From contig QCKM01000002.1 in assembly GCA_003215335.1 (NCBI GenBank), positions 62,001 through 126,000 on the forward strand: DNA of 64,000 nucleotides. Reading direction: 5' to 3'. Numbering within the stretch: position 1 is the stretch's first letter; every line of letters begins with the position of its first letter. Shown piece after piece: positions 39,914 to 46,966 of this stretch. This stretch comes from Prochlorococcus sp. AG-409-P01. GTDB taxonomy: Bacteria; Cyanobacteriota; Cyanobacteriia; PCC-6307; Cyanobiaceae. The translations under genes were made by a program, and so were the position numbers. The notes under the pieces are model-generated. The model made no database searches. It was not told where the DNA came from and saw only the letters and a program-made list of their open reading frames with translations.

Positions 39914-40261
39914 GTGGCAGATCGCAAAGCCGAAGCAGATCGCAAAGCAGCAGAGAAGAAGAAAGCCGAAGCAGATCGCAAAGCTGCAGCAGATCGCAAA
40001 GCAGCAGAGAAGAAGAAAGCTGACGCAGATCGCAAAGCCGCAGCAGATCGCAAAGCAGCAGCTAATAAGAAGACAATTTCTTCAACTCAAGTTGCTTCTG
40101 GTAAGCCAATCAAGACAGTCTCTGAACAAAAACGCGATAGTCGAAATGAATTCCTGACCGTCTCTGTCTATTTGAATGCAGGCAAAATCGCTGGACTTGT
40201 TTCGGTGGGGGTTGTCGCTGCAGCGGTTCTTGTAACTGCCCTCACTTTTTTAGCAAGGTGA
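39914..40261 (+). CDS. Repeat-containing small membrane protein with SVYLN signature (member 1)
   Basis: I do not recognise a named family. From GTG 39914 the product has 115 residues. Residues 2-53 are charged repeats, nearly three copies of an 18-residue unit built from ADRKA(A/E) and AEKKKA(E/D), predicted to be helical and TolA-like. A linker follows, then NEFLTVSVYLNAGKIAGLV and one transmembrane helix ending TFLAR. The end NEF-TVSVYLN plus helix is clearly similar to the 44-residue protein at 41115, which supports this reading frame. The other two forward frames are also open across the repeats but lack this homologous end. Confidence 0.65.
   Translation: MADRKAEADRKAAEKKKAEADRKAAADRKAAEKKKADADRKAAADRKAAANKKTISSTQVASGKPIKTVSEQKRDSRNEFLTVSVYLNAGKIAGLVSVGVVAAAVLVTALTFLAR
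39917..40072 (+). repeat. 54-nt tandem coding repeat (about 2.9 copies)
   Basis: Units begin at 39917, 39971 and 40025 with GCAGATCGCAAAGC. Each 54-base unit contains two GCAGATCGCAAA submotifs and a GAGAAGAAGAAAGC segment, replaced by GCTAATAAGAAG in the last copy. Period and phase keep the frame. Copies differ at a few third positions. Confidence 0.9.
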
Positions 40262-40340
40262 TTGGAGCAGACTTTCTTGGAAAAATGACCTTTCTTGTCT
40301 GAGGCAACTTTTTTCAGTTCACCAACATGCTCCTTTTCAG

Positions 40341-40350
40341 TGCTTGAATA
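40341..40350 (+). promoter_or_regulatory. Shared element TGCTTGAATA, copy 2
   Basis: Second exact copy of the 10-mer, 28 bases before the TTG at 40369 or 34 before the TTG at 40375. Like copy 1, it continues with C at the next base. Confidence 0.45.
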
Positions 40351-40374
40351 CTTCCCTGAACTAAGGATTTGAAA

Positions 40375-40962
40375 TTGGTACGGATACGAGAGCGAGTCCA
40401 GGAGATTGTCGATTTTGCAAAGACAGAATCTCCATATAGATCTGCAAATAAAGGATGGGTCACTGACGATGTTTATTTGCAGTGGGGCCCTGCTGCAGAT
40501 GAGTCTTCTACTGATGGCCGAGAGCTTGCAGAGGTTTCTATTTATTGGGAACCAATCAATCAAATTGCATTAATAATTTTTGCCGTTGTTTTGATTGCAA
40601 CAATCTTCGTTTTCTCTGCAGTTTCCTTGTCTCATGGGAAGTTCAGGATATTCCCAACCACTTTTGACTTCACTCCTAAACAAACGATTCAGGAGGTGAA
40701 GGTTCTTTCGACTTCTGAAGTTGACCAGCCTCAGATTGATGCCTCTACATCTGAAGATTTGATAGTCGAATCTGAAGTAGATGCAACAAAGCCTCTGACT
40801 GAGACTTCCTCTGTGATGTCCAGACCAAAGACTGAAGCTCCCAAAATTGATTTGACAGGTCCACAGGCTGGCAAAGATCGTTTTGGTGATAATCAAAGAA
40901 ATGTTGCGAGAAAGTTCAAAGCTAAAACTGCTGTTGATTTGTTCCAAGCGAAATCCCGCTAA
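40375..40962 (+). CDS. Membrane protein with related SIY signature (member 2), unknown function
   Basis: The 195-residue protein has a charged N-terminus (VRIRERVQEIVDFAKTE), then GRELAEVSIYWEPINQIALIIF leading into one transmembrane helix near residues 65-88. After that comes a long acidic, Ser/Thr-rich tail ending in basic KFKAKTAVDLFQAKSR. ELAEVSIYW before the helix resembles NELATISVYLN in member 3 and NEFLTVSVYLN in member 1, although this similarity is weaker. AAGGA at 40363-40367 is seven bases before TTG 40375 and only one base before TTG 40369, so 40375 is preferred. Function is unknown. Confidence 0.6.
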   Translation: MVRIRERVQEIVDFAKTESPYRSANKGWVTDDVYLQWGPAADESSTDGRELAEVSIYWEPINQIALIIFAVVLIATIFVFSAVSLSHGKFRIFPTTFDFTPKQTIQEVKVLSTSEVDQPQIDASTSEDLIVESEVDATKPLTETSSVMSRPKTEAPKIDLTGPQAGKDRFGDNQRNVARKFKAKTAVDLFQAKSR

Positions 40963-41079
40963 TCCTGGTTCCCAGTAAATAGTCTGTTTTGGTGGAGTTT
41001 CCTTGAAAAAAGGTTGTCTGCGTTTTTTTGAAGGAATTGTTTTAGGAAGGAATTCTTTGGACCTTCTCTTAATAGTTGA

Positions 41080-41089
41080 TGCTTGAATA
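41080..41089 (+). promoter_or_regulatory. Shared element TGCTTGAATA, copy 3
   Basis: Third exact copy, 35 bases before GTG 41115. Upstream TTTAGGAAG at 41041 and GACC at 41060 match the same elements before copy 1, suggesting that both upstream regions share ancestry. Confidence 0.45.
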
Positions 41090-41114
41090 TTGGTTCGTAT
41101 TTAGGTCCTCTCAA

Positions 41115-41249
41115 GTGGCAGAAAAAAAAGGAAATGAGTTGGCAACCATATCTGTTTATCTAAATACACCAATAGCAGCAATCCTTTTGGGTGTTGGCTT
41201 CATTGTTGGCTCAGTTCTTTTCGCTGGTGTCATGTTGATTGCTAGATGA
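41115..41249 (+). CDS. 44-residue membrane protein with SVYLN signature (member 3)
   Basis: From GTG 41115 the frame encodes MAEKKGNELATISVYLNTPI followed by one transmembrane helix rich in glycine and ending MLIAR, then TGA. The core and the helix end (VYLN...LxAR) match the C-terminal 38 residues of the protein at 39914, so a paralogous domain is encoded by itself here. No function is known. Evidence for translation is the paralogy and frame conservation; the Shine-Dalgarno is poor. Confidence 0.6.
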   Translation: MAEKKGNELATISVYLNTPIAAILLGVGFIVGSVLFAGVMLIAR

Positions 41250-41309
41250 ACCCTCAGAATCTCTAGAAGCTTGATTTGGGAACTTTTTAAGAGGCATGAT
41301 GCTCCTTAC

Positions 41310-41579
41310 TTACGGTTCTAAATCAAGACCCCATTGAGGATCAACCACCTTCCACCCGCCTGCTTGTAATCCATTCCAGATTTTCCTTGCGGCTCTCTTA
41401 GGTAAATGTCGCCTGCTTTTAAGTAAGGCTGGTGATCCATCGTTCATGGATTTCCCTTTATCCATAAAGACGTATTTATTGTTAGCCCAAGAGAGTTGAT
41501 CTTGATGGAAGTGAAGCGACCACTCTCCCATTGGATCTTGCATCCACCCTTCTGGATCGCTTGCTAGGTTTTGTGCCAC
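41310..41579 (-). CDS. DUF1651 family protein
   Basis: The 89-residue protein matches the small picocyanobacterial DUF1651 family: a tryptophan-rich WSLHFHQDQLSW, then YVFMDKGK, ALLKSRRHLPKRAARKIWNGLQAGGWKVVDPQWG. No catalytic residues or signal are recognisable, and function is unknown. It lies alone between two hypothetical genes. Confidence 0.8.
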   Translation of the reverse strand: MAQNLASDPEGWMQDPMGEWSLHFHQDQLSWANNKYVFMDKGKSMNDGSPALLKSRRHLPKRAARKIWNGLQAGGWKVVDPQWGLDLEP

Positions 41580-41700
41580 AGCCGCAGCTCAAGTACATAA
41601 GTACTAGCGAAAAAGCTTCTCTGCGTCAACTCTTTTATAGATTAAGGATTAGGGAAATCCTGAAATTATTTTTGGGGTGGCAATTAATAGGCTCGCTTGT

Positions 41701-41937
41701 TTAGTTACCGCCTTTGCAGTAGTGAACTGCCTTGGCTATGCCTTGAGAAGCTTTGAGCTCCTTGACGCAGTCATTGAATGATGCTGATTCTTTTTTGATT
41801 GGGCAAATCATGAAGGCGATTGCCAATAAAGAGATTGCGCCCAATGCTCTAGAACTTAGACCTGCTGCTCCAAAGACATACCAAAGAATTCTTTTCCTTG
41901 TTGAGCACTTCTTTGCTTTTTTGCCCATGGATTTCAT
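41701..41937 (-). CDS. Small membrane or secreted protein of unknown function
   Basis: The 78-residue protein has a basic N-terminus (KKAKKCSTRKR), one or two hydrophobic stretches (ILWYVFGAAGLSS, LGAISLLAIAFMICPI), then a polar tail FNDCVKELKASQGIAKAVHYCKGG with two cysteines. The tail, with its spaced cysteines, may lie on the outer side of the membrane and could form a disulfide. I do not recognise the family. A second start, ATG 41928, would shorten it by three residues. Confidence 0.55.
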   Translation of the reverse strand: MKSMGKKAKKCSTRKRILWYVFGAAGLSSRALGAISLLAIAFMICPIKKESASFNDCVKELKASQGIAKAVHYCKGGN

Positions 41938-42017
41938 TCGAGTATTAAGACCTTAGTTCGACTTGCTTGCAGGGTTTTTAGAGAAAGTGAAGCCAAGCTT
42001 TTCAACCTATTGTCCTG

Positions 42018-42045
42018 ATTACACGTTATTTAAATAACATGTAAT
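42018..42045. repeat. 28-bp near-perfect palindrome
   Basis: ATTACACGTTATTT (42018-42031) is followed directly by its reverse complement with one mismatch (42032-42045). It lies in a 273-base gene-free region, 41938-42210, about 165 bases beyond the 3' end of the beta-lactamase-like gene and 81 bases upstream of the start of the small protein at 41701-41937. It could be an operator for that gene. Confidence 0.6.
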
Positions 42046-42082
42046 ATTATCTCTATATGCTTTCTTTCTAATGCATATGACT

Positions 42083-42132
42083 GTTCCAAAAAAGAATTTT
42101 TAATTGTAGTTTTAACTAGTTGTTTTTGGAAC
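42083..42132. repeat. 10-bp inverted repeat with 30-base loop
   Basis: GTTCCAAAAA (42083-42092) is complementary to TTTTTGGAAC (42123-42132). The loop contains an AACTAGTT palindrome. Neither side is followed by a T-run beyond the arm, so a terminator for the gene at 42211 is possible but weak. Confidence 0.45.
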
Positions 42133-42210
42133 AAACAATTTTCTTTGAATGGTTTCAAGACCTTTGACTCTTTGCTAATAGAAAATAATTTCTTTTTGAT
42201 TTGATTTTGT

Positions 42211-43107
42211 CTAATGTGGAGGAAAGCTAGCTAGTTGTTTGGTCATTTCTGGCAGAAGGAGCTCATCTTTAGCGCGCTCTTTGCCAAGGCTAAAAACAAC
42301 TAATAACATTGGGCTTTTCCCTGGTGAATTCCACCAGGCAGCATCATGTCGGGCCTGACTCATCCAACCTGCTTTGCTCCACAAGCGTGAGCCTTGAGGT
42401 AACCCTTCGCCAATAAAGCCATCAACTTGATTCTCTGGATTTTCCTTTCGATTAATTAAATCTATTGATCTCGCAAACAGCTCCCTAAGTCGCTTACATG
42501 CTCTAGGAGATATCAGTCCATTAGTCATTATTCCTTCCAGCATACGAGCAGTCGCAGAAGTTGTGAGTGCATTTCGGTTGCCGTTCATTGCTCCGTAGAA
42601 ATCTCTTTCTCGACCATATGGACCATCTTCCCAGGTTTTTTGGCAACAATTAATACTCTTTAGCTCTGGCCATCCCAGCTCATTAAGCCATTTATTGACA
42701 AGTTGTCTTTGTTGCTTCCAGTTTTCCCAAGAATCAGCTTGCAATGAGGGGCCGCTTGATGTGCCTGTTAAAAGATCTACAATCAGGCTTGTTGCATCAT
42801 TGCTTGAGTGGAGCACCATTTCTTTGAGAGCCCTTCGCAGTTCTTCGCTTTCTGGTAAGAGATCTTTGTGAAGCCATTGCTCAACTGCTATGGCATAAAT
42901 TAGCTTCACTACGCTTGCTGGGTAAAGGAGCCTCTCTTCGCACCAACCTGTACCGAATCCGCTACAAGGGGCAGGGTCTGCTTTGTTATAACGGATCCAA
43001 GTAAGTGCAATACTGTTTCTTAAACCAGGCCTTCCATCTGTTTCAAGTTGATCTAGCAGGCCCTCTAGGTGAGCATGCATATTGGAATCGGAACGGTAGA
43101 ACGCCAT
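42211..43107 (-). CDS. Serine beta-lactamase/penicillin-binding-like protein
   Basis: The 298-residue protein has the three signatures of the class A beta-lactamase fold: SxxK in YPASVVKLIYA, SxN in HSSNDATS, and a KTG-like KAG in LWSKAGWMSQARHDAAWW. The SND triplet and KAG vary from true beta-lactamases, so it may be a D,D-peptidase or esterase. No clear signal peptide is seen. The start is taken as ATG 43107 (MAFYRSD). An in-frame start at 43191 would overlap the divergent NlpC/P60 gene. Divergence from a cell-wall hydrolase suggests a peptidoglycan role. Confidence 0.75.
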   Translation of the reverse strand: MAFYRSDSNMHAHLEGLLDQLETDGRPGLRNSIALTWIRYNKADPAPCSGFGTGWCEERLLYPASVVKLIYAIAVEQWLHKDLLPESEELRRALKEMVLHSSNDATSLIVDLLTGTSSGPSLQADSWENWKQQRQLVNKWLNELGWPELKSINCCQKTWEDGPYGRERDFYGAMNGNRNALTTSATARMLEGIMTNGLISPRACKRLRELFARSIDLINRKENPENQVDGFIGEGLPQGSRLWSKAGWMSQARHDAAWWNSPGKSPMLLVVFSLGKERAKDELLLPEMTKQLASFPPH

Positions 43108-43123
43108 AGCGCTCGCATCACTA

Positions 43124-43876
43124 ATGCCGACACTAGGCACTTTTAGAACTTTGAACAGCTTTGCTATTGGCACTTTCTGGAAGCTGACCAAGCCGGTTAA
43201 TTGTTATGCGAATCAAACCGGCCCTGAATTGTCAACACAGCTATGCATTGGTCGCAATTTTGAAGTTCTTCAATCTTTCAACAAAGAAAGTTCTGATGAA
43301 AAACAGAAACGGATTCGTGTGAGGTCTCTTGAGGATGGTTATCTTTCTTGGGTCCAAATTTCTGATGTATTTGGCTCGTCCATTCCAAGTGAAAAATGGG
43401 AGCCTTATTCTTTTACTTATCAGGAAATCATTGCTCGCCTCTCTGCAGTATTGACTTGGGTTGATAGAGCTTCACGTAAACCAAATCAATATCTTTGGGG
43501 AGGAAGCTTAGGTCCAAACTTTGATTGTTCTGGCTTAGTCCAATCAGCATTTGCTAGTCAAGATATTTGGATTCCTCGTGATGCCTATCAACAGGAGCAT
43601 TTTTGTAAACCTGTACGAGATTGTTTGGATGATTACAAAGCTTTGATTCCAGGAGATTTACTTTTCTTTGGCAGTCATGCCAAATGTACCCATGTCGCTA
43701 TTTATAAAGGGGAAGGTTTTTATTGGCACAGTTCAGGCCCTGAGAATGGACATAATGGGATTTGTCTAGATGGCTTAGATATATCTGATAGAAATTCGGT
43801 AGCTTTTTATTATCGGTCTAAGTTTCGTGGAGCGGGCCGAGTCTATCGCTGCCATGACGGCACTACTTTGCCTTGA
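43124..43876 (+). CDS. NlpC/P60 family cell-wall hydrolase
   Basis: The 250-residue protein has an N-terminal SH3-like region (about 20-80, with KLTKPVNCYANQTGPELSTQL) and a C-terminal NlpC/P60 cysteine peptidase domain. The catalytic cysteine is in NFDCSGLVQSAF, the first histidine in CTHVAIYKG and a further one in YWHSSGPENG. Such enzymes cleave gamma-D-glutamyl-diamino-acid bonds in peptidoglycan. No obvious signal peptide is visible. Several alternative starts exist. It is divergent from the beta-lactamase-like gene by 16 bases. Confidence 0.85.
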   Translation: MPTLGTFRTLNSFAIGTFWKLTKPVNCYANQTGPELSTQLCIGRNFEVLQSFNKESSDEKQKRIRVRSLEDGYLSWVQISDVFGSSIPSEKWEPYSFTYQEIIARLSAVLTWVDRASRKPNQYLWGGSLGPNFDCSGLVQSAFASQDIWIPRDAYQQEHFCKPVRDCLDDYKALIPGDLLFFGSHAKCTHVAIYKGEGFYWHSSGPENGHNGICLDGLDISDRNSVAFYYRSKFRGAGRVYRCHDGTTLP

Positions 43877-43917
43877 AAACCATTGCTTAATTTGGTCTTG
43901 ACTGTCAGATTAAAAGT

Positions 43918-44880
43918 ATGAGTTTGCCCCTTGAGTTATCTGTAGTAATCCCTCTTTATAACGAGGCGGAAAGTCTTCCTGAACTGGTTGAACAGCTTCT
44001 TAAGGTCCTACGGCCAATGGAAGAGAGCTTTGAATTGGTTTTGGTGAATGATGGATCGACTGATAGCACTTCAGATGTTCTGGAATCCATTAGCAAAAAA
44101 ACATCAGAAGTTGTGGGAGTTCTTCTTAGAAAGAATTATGGACAAACAGCTGCTATGGCAGCGGGCTTTGATGTTGCTACAGGCAAGGTTGTTGTCAGTT
44201 TGGATGGTGACTTGCAAAACGACCCTGCCGACATCCCAGTCCTTTTGGCAAAATTGCGAGAGGGTTATGACTTGGTAAGCGGCTGGCGCTATGACCGTCA
44301 AGATGCTGCATTGCAACGCAAGCTGCCTTCAAGGATTGCTAATCGTTTAATTGGCCGGGTTACAGGAGTCCGTTTACATGACTATGGCTGCTCTTTGAAG
44401 GCATATCGGAGTGAAGTTCTTGCTGATATGAGGTTGTATGGAGAGCTACATCGGTTTTTACCAGCGTTGGCTTCTATTGAGGGCGCCAGGATTACAGAAG
44501 TGAAGGTCAATCACCGTGCTCGTCAATATGGAAATAGTAAATACGGAATAGATAGAACCTTCAGAGTTTTGATGGACTTGCTAACTGTTTGGTTTATGAA
44601 TAGTTTTCTTACCAGACCAATGTATGTGTTTGGTTTTGGGGGGTTGGTTGCAATAGCAGGGAGTCTGCTGGCGAGCTTTTATCTTTTTTCAATCAAGCTT
44701 TTAGGAGAAGACATAGCAAATAGGCCTTTGTTGACTTTGGCAGTAGTTATGGGCTTGGCTGGCGTTCAGCTCTTTTGCTTTGGTCTACTAGGTGAGCTTC
44801 AGATTCGGACATATCACGAAAGTCAAGGCCGCCCTATTTATCGCATTAGGGCTACGTTGCGCGGAGGACGCTCTACTTGA
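43918..44880 (+). CDS. GT2 glycosyltransferase, polyprenyl-phosphate glycosyltransferase type
   Basis: The 320-residue protein has the GT2 core SVVIPLYNEAESLPELVEQ, VNDGSTDSTSDVLE and the metal-binding VVSLDGDLQNDPADIPVL. Two C-terminal transmembrane helices follow (about 235-260 and 275-300), giving the dolichol-phosphate mannose synthase/GtrB layout. It probably transfers a sugar from a nucleotide to a polyprenyl phosphate for surface glycans. The sugar is unknown. The last 43 bases overlap the convergent HEAT-like gene. Confidence 0.87.
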   Translation: MSLPLELSVVIPLYNEAESLPELVEQLLKVLRPMEESFELVLVNDGSTDSTSDVLESISKKTSEVVGVLLRKNYGQTAAMAAGFDVATGKVVVSLDGDLQNDPADIPVLLAKLREGYDLVSGWRYDRQDAALQRKLPSRIANRLIGRVTGVRLHDYGCSLKAYRSEVLADMRLYGELHRFLPALASIEGARITEVKVNHRARQYGNSKYGIDRTFRVLMDLLTVWFMNSFLTRPMYVFGFGGLVAIAGSLLASFYLFSIKLLGEDIANRPLLTLAVVMGLAGVQLFCFGLLGELQIRTYHESQGRPIYRIRATLRGGRST

Positions 44881-45317
44881 GCGATTTTTTTTGTGGTTTT
44901 TCCTCGATGGTTATTTAGTGCTGCAGCTGCGAGATTGACAATACGACTATCTGCATCTTTAAGGCCTCTTCTTAGAAAAGGCAAAGTCTTTGGGTGGCCC
45001 CATAAAAAAGCGATTGAAATCGCTTCTAGACGTTCTTCTGGACCACCTTTTGTCAATTTACGAAGTTTTCGAAGCAGTTTGAGCTGTTCTTGAGGATTTA
45101 GTGGTGATTGCCATTCGGCTTGAGCAGAATTTTTATCAGAAGAAGATTGAAACGTCTTTGATGAACTGAGTTGGACCAAGCTCATTTGTTCACGGTTAAG
45201 GCCTGAAAGTGAGTCTGCATCTTTGTTTTTCAGAGTGAGTTTGTTTGGACGCTTGCCTAAACTCCATATGAAAAGTGTTAAAACTAAGGCAGCTCCGCCT
45301 GCAAAAAGCTGGTTCAT
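44838..45317 (-). CDS. Membrane-anchored HEAT-like repeat protein
   Basis: The 159-residue protein has an N-terminal hydrophobic anchor (LFAGGAALVLTLFIWSLG), a polar serine-rich linker, and a C-terminal part with two helix pairs typical of HEAT repeats (RLEAISIAFLWGHPKTLPFLRRGLKD, ADSRIVNLAAAALNNH). Function is unknown. Its 3' end overlaps the glycosyltransferase gene by 43 bases. Confidence 0.7.
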   Translation of the reverse strand: MNQLFAGGAALVLTLFIWSLGKRPNKLTLKNKDADSLSGLNREQMSLVQLSSSKTFQSSSDKNSAQAEWQSPLNPQEQLKLLRKLRKLTKGGPEERLEAISIAFLWGHPKTLPFLRRGLKDADSRIVNLAAAALNNHRGKTTKKIAQVERPPRNVALMR

Positions 45318-45411
45318 GAGGAAAGAAGTTGAAGGATTCTCGTTGATTAGTGGTTATGGAAGCTCGAATTGGATTGAACTTTTATGTCACCACAGGGACT
45401 GAAATAGGTTC

Positions 45412-45439
45412 TTGAGAAAGTCCATCTATACAGTAACTA
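45412..45439 (+). promoter_or_regulatory. Possible promoter for psaI-psaL
   Basis: TTGAGA at 45412-45417 and TAACTA at 45434-45439 are 16 bases apart, an acceptable sigma70-type arrangement, 22 bases before the psaI start. This is a pattern judgement only. Confidence 0.3.
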
Positions 45440-45460
45440 TGGACCTAATTGGCGTATGCC

Positions 45461-45577
45461 ATGACTAGCGAATTTGCTGCCGCCTGGCTACCTGCCGTGT
45501 TTGTTCCCTTGATAGGGCTAGTGACACCTGCGGTATTCATTGTTCTGGTAGGCCGACATATCACAGCAACTGACTGA
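45461..45577 (+). CDS. psaI: Photosystem I subunit VIII PsaI
   Basis: This 38-residue single-helix PSI subunit reads [20 protein letters not shown], then [18 protein letters not shown]. The AAWLP, one transmembrane helix and ITATD ending match cyanobacterial PsaI. PsaI helps anchor PsaL at the trimer interface. It lies 44 bases before psaL on the same strand, an arrangement seen in picocyanobacteria. Confidence 0.96.
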   Translation: MTSEFAAAWLPAVFVPLIGLVTPAVFIVLVGRHITATD

Positions 45578-45621
45578 TTCGGTTGCTTTTTCCAACCAGC
45601 CAACCCAGCTCTCCTTATCAA

Positions 45622-46221
45622 ATGACCGAATTCCAAGACCCGTTTCTTCGCTCCAATAAGCCGGCTAAATTCCCTGAGAAGTACGTCGACAGTACACCTC
45701 GTCCAAATGACATAGGGATAGCCGACCAATGGGCAGTAAACCCTCCTGCTGACCCATGTGTTGGTGATCTGGCCACTCCTGTTAACAGCGGCTATTTCAC
45801 AAAAGCTTGGCTCAATAATCTTCCTTTCTATCGTCCAGGACTTTCTCCTAATTTTCGTGGACTAGAAGTAGGAGCCATGTTTGGATATTTCCTGTTTGGA
45901 CCATTTGCTATTACTGGCCCATTTAGGAATACAGATTTCGCTTTGACTGCAGGCTTGCTAAGCGCTGTTGGAGCGATGCATATCCTTACAGCTCTATTGG
46001 TTCTATATAACTCTCCTGGGAAAGCTCCAAGCGTTCAGCCAGCTGATTGCACAATTGACAATCCACCAACTGATCTATTCACCAAGATTGGTTGGGCAGA
46101 TTTCACAAGTGGATTTTGGTTAGGTGGTTGTGGTGGTGCAGTTTTTGCTTGGTTGTTATGTGGAACTTTGCATGTTGATACTTTGATGCAGCAGGGCGCG
46201 TTCTTCCCTTGGGTTGGCTGA
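45622..46221 (+). CDS. psaL: Photosystem I subunit XI PsaL
   Basis: PsaL (199 residues) forms the PSI trimerisation domain and binds chlorophyll. The sequence shows [57 protein letters not shown] and [21 protein letters not shown], with three transmembrane helices. ATG 45622 is preferred over an upstream frame start at 45583. A strong intrinsic terminator follows at 46253. Confidence 0.97.
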   Translation: MTEFQDPFLRSNKPAKFPEKYVDSTPRPNDIGIADQWAVNPPADPCVGDLATPVNSGYFTKAWLNNLPFYRPGLSPNFRGLEVGAMFGYFLFGPFAITGPFRNTDFALTAGLLSAVGAMHILTALLVLYNSPGKAPSVQPADCTIDNPPTDLFTKIGWADFTSGFWLGGCGGAVFAWLLCGTLHVDTLMQQGAFFPWVG

Positions 46222-46252
46222 TTGTTGGCCTGACTCTAAAACCTAAAAAAAT

Positions 46253-46292
46253 ATTGTCCTGAGCATGAACATTGCTTCAGGACAATTTTTTT
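46253..46292 (+). terminator. Intrinsic terminator of psaI-psaL
   Basis: ATTGTCCTGA (46253-46262) pairs perfectly with TCAGGACAAT (46277-46286) around a 14-base loop, followed by a run of seven Ts. It is 31 bases after the psaL stop. Confidence 0.9.
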
Positions 46293-46366
46293 GACTAGTG
46301 TTGATGATTAGTGAAGATTCGAAGTAACTTTGTCTTGTCCAATACGGTGCTTTTTCTTTCCTAGGA

Positions 46367-46669
46367 ATGTATAACACAATTGCTATGGAGAGCACTTTCA
46401 CTTGGAGTGATCAACTTTATTCAAATCTTTCGAATATTAATCATCCCTTAGAAGGGATTTTCTATTTGTTTGTAATTGGCCTCATAGTGAGATGGAGGTG
46501 GCCGATAACTTGGAATAATCTTCTGAAAAGAATTGAAGCTGAAACTAGTTCAAACCCAAACCTTGAATCTGATGGATTAGCCTCTATAGCTTCATCTGAG
46601 GCTAATAGAAATCAATCTGATGATCAGCTAAAAAGTGTTTCTAGCAGTCATGAACAAGCAAAAGATTGA
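46367..46669 (+). CDS. Small hypothetical membrane protein
   Basis: The 100-residue reading frame has a short polar N-terminus, one transmembrane helix (LEGIFYLFVIGLIVRWRW), then a basic helix (ITWNNLLKRIEAE) and a Ser/Asn/Glu-rich tail. I do not recognise it. AGGA directly precedes ATG 46367, and ATG 46385 is a possible alternative. It lies between psaL and the tail of psaB. The downstream 46670-46904 stretch holds no gene that I see. Confidence 0.45.
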   Translation: MYNTIAMESTFTWSDQLYSNLSNINHPLEGIFYLFVIGLIVRWRWPITWNNLLKRIEAETSSNPNLESDGLASIASSEANRNQSDDQLKSVSSSHEQAKD

Positions 46670-46904
46670 AAAGACTTTAGCTTGATTGATTAGTATCAAG
46701 ATAATTCTTTTTGACCCTTTTAAAATACATCTACATTTTAAATATTTAGTTTAAAAGCTGACAAGAAGGAATTTCTTTAAGGTAGTAGGAATGTTTTTAA
46801 TAGTTTTTTCTTGCATGAAGTACAGCTTAGGTCTACTAATTCTATGAAAAGCAATTGAATTATTTTAGCCTTGATTTGTTGTTGCCACACATAACATAAA
46901 AAAA

Positions 46905-46930
46905 CCCCGCCAATTTTGGCGGGGTTTTTG
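46905..46930 (-). terminator. Intrinsic terminator of psaA-psaB (bidirectional)
   Basis: CCCCGCCA (46905-46912) pairs with TGGCGGGG (46917-46924), flanked by A8 on the left and T5 on the right. Read on the minus strand it follows psaB by 36 bases. It could also stop transcription from the other side. Confidence 0.9.
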
Positions 46931-46966
46931 TTAAAGCGGCTTAGTGAATTTGAAGATAGCTAGATG

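Noticed and set aside
39917-40072. Possible CRISPR array
   Set aside because: The repeats are contiguous and coding, with no unique spacers of constant length and no cas genes nearby.
39829-40157. Two other open frames across the 54-nt repeat
   Set aside because: They exist because the repeat lacks stops in all frames. Only the 39914 frame ends in the SVYLN-plus-helix domain shared with the gene at 41115.
44838-44880. 43-base convergent overlap of the glycosyltransferase and HEAT-like genes as evidence that one is spurious
   Set aside because: Both proteins have recognisable domains up to near their ends, so both are kept. Such tail overlaps are common in compact genomes.
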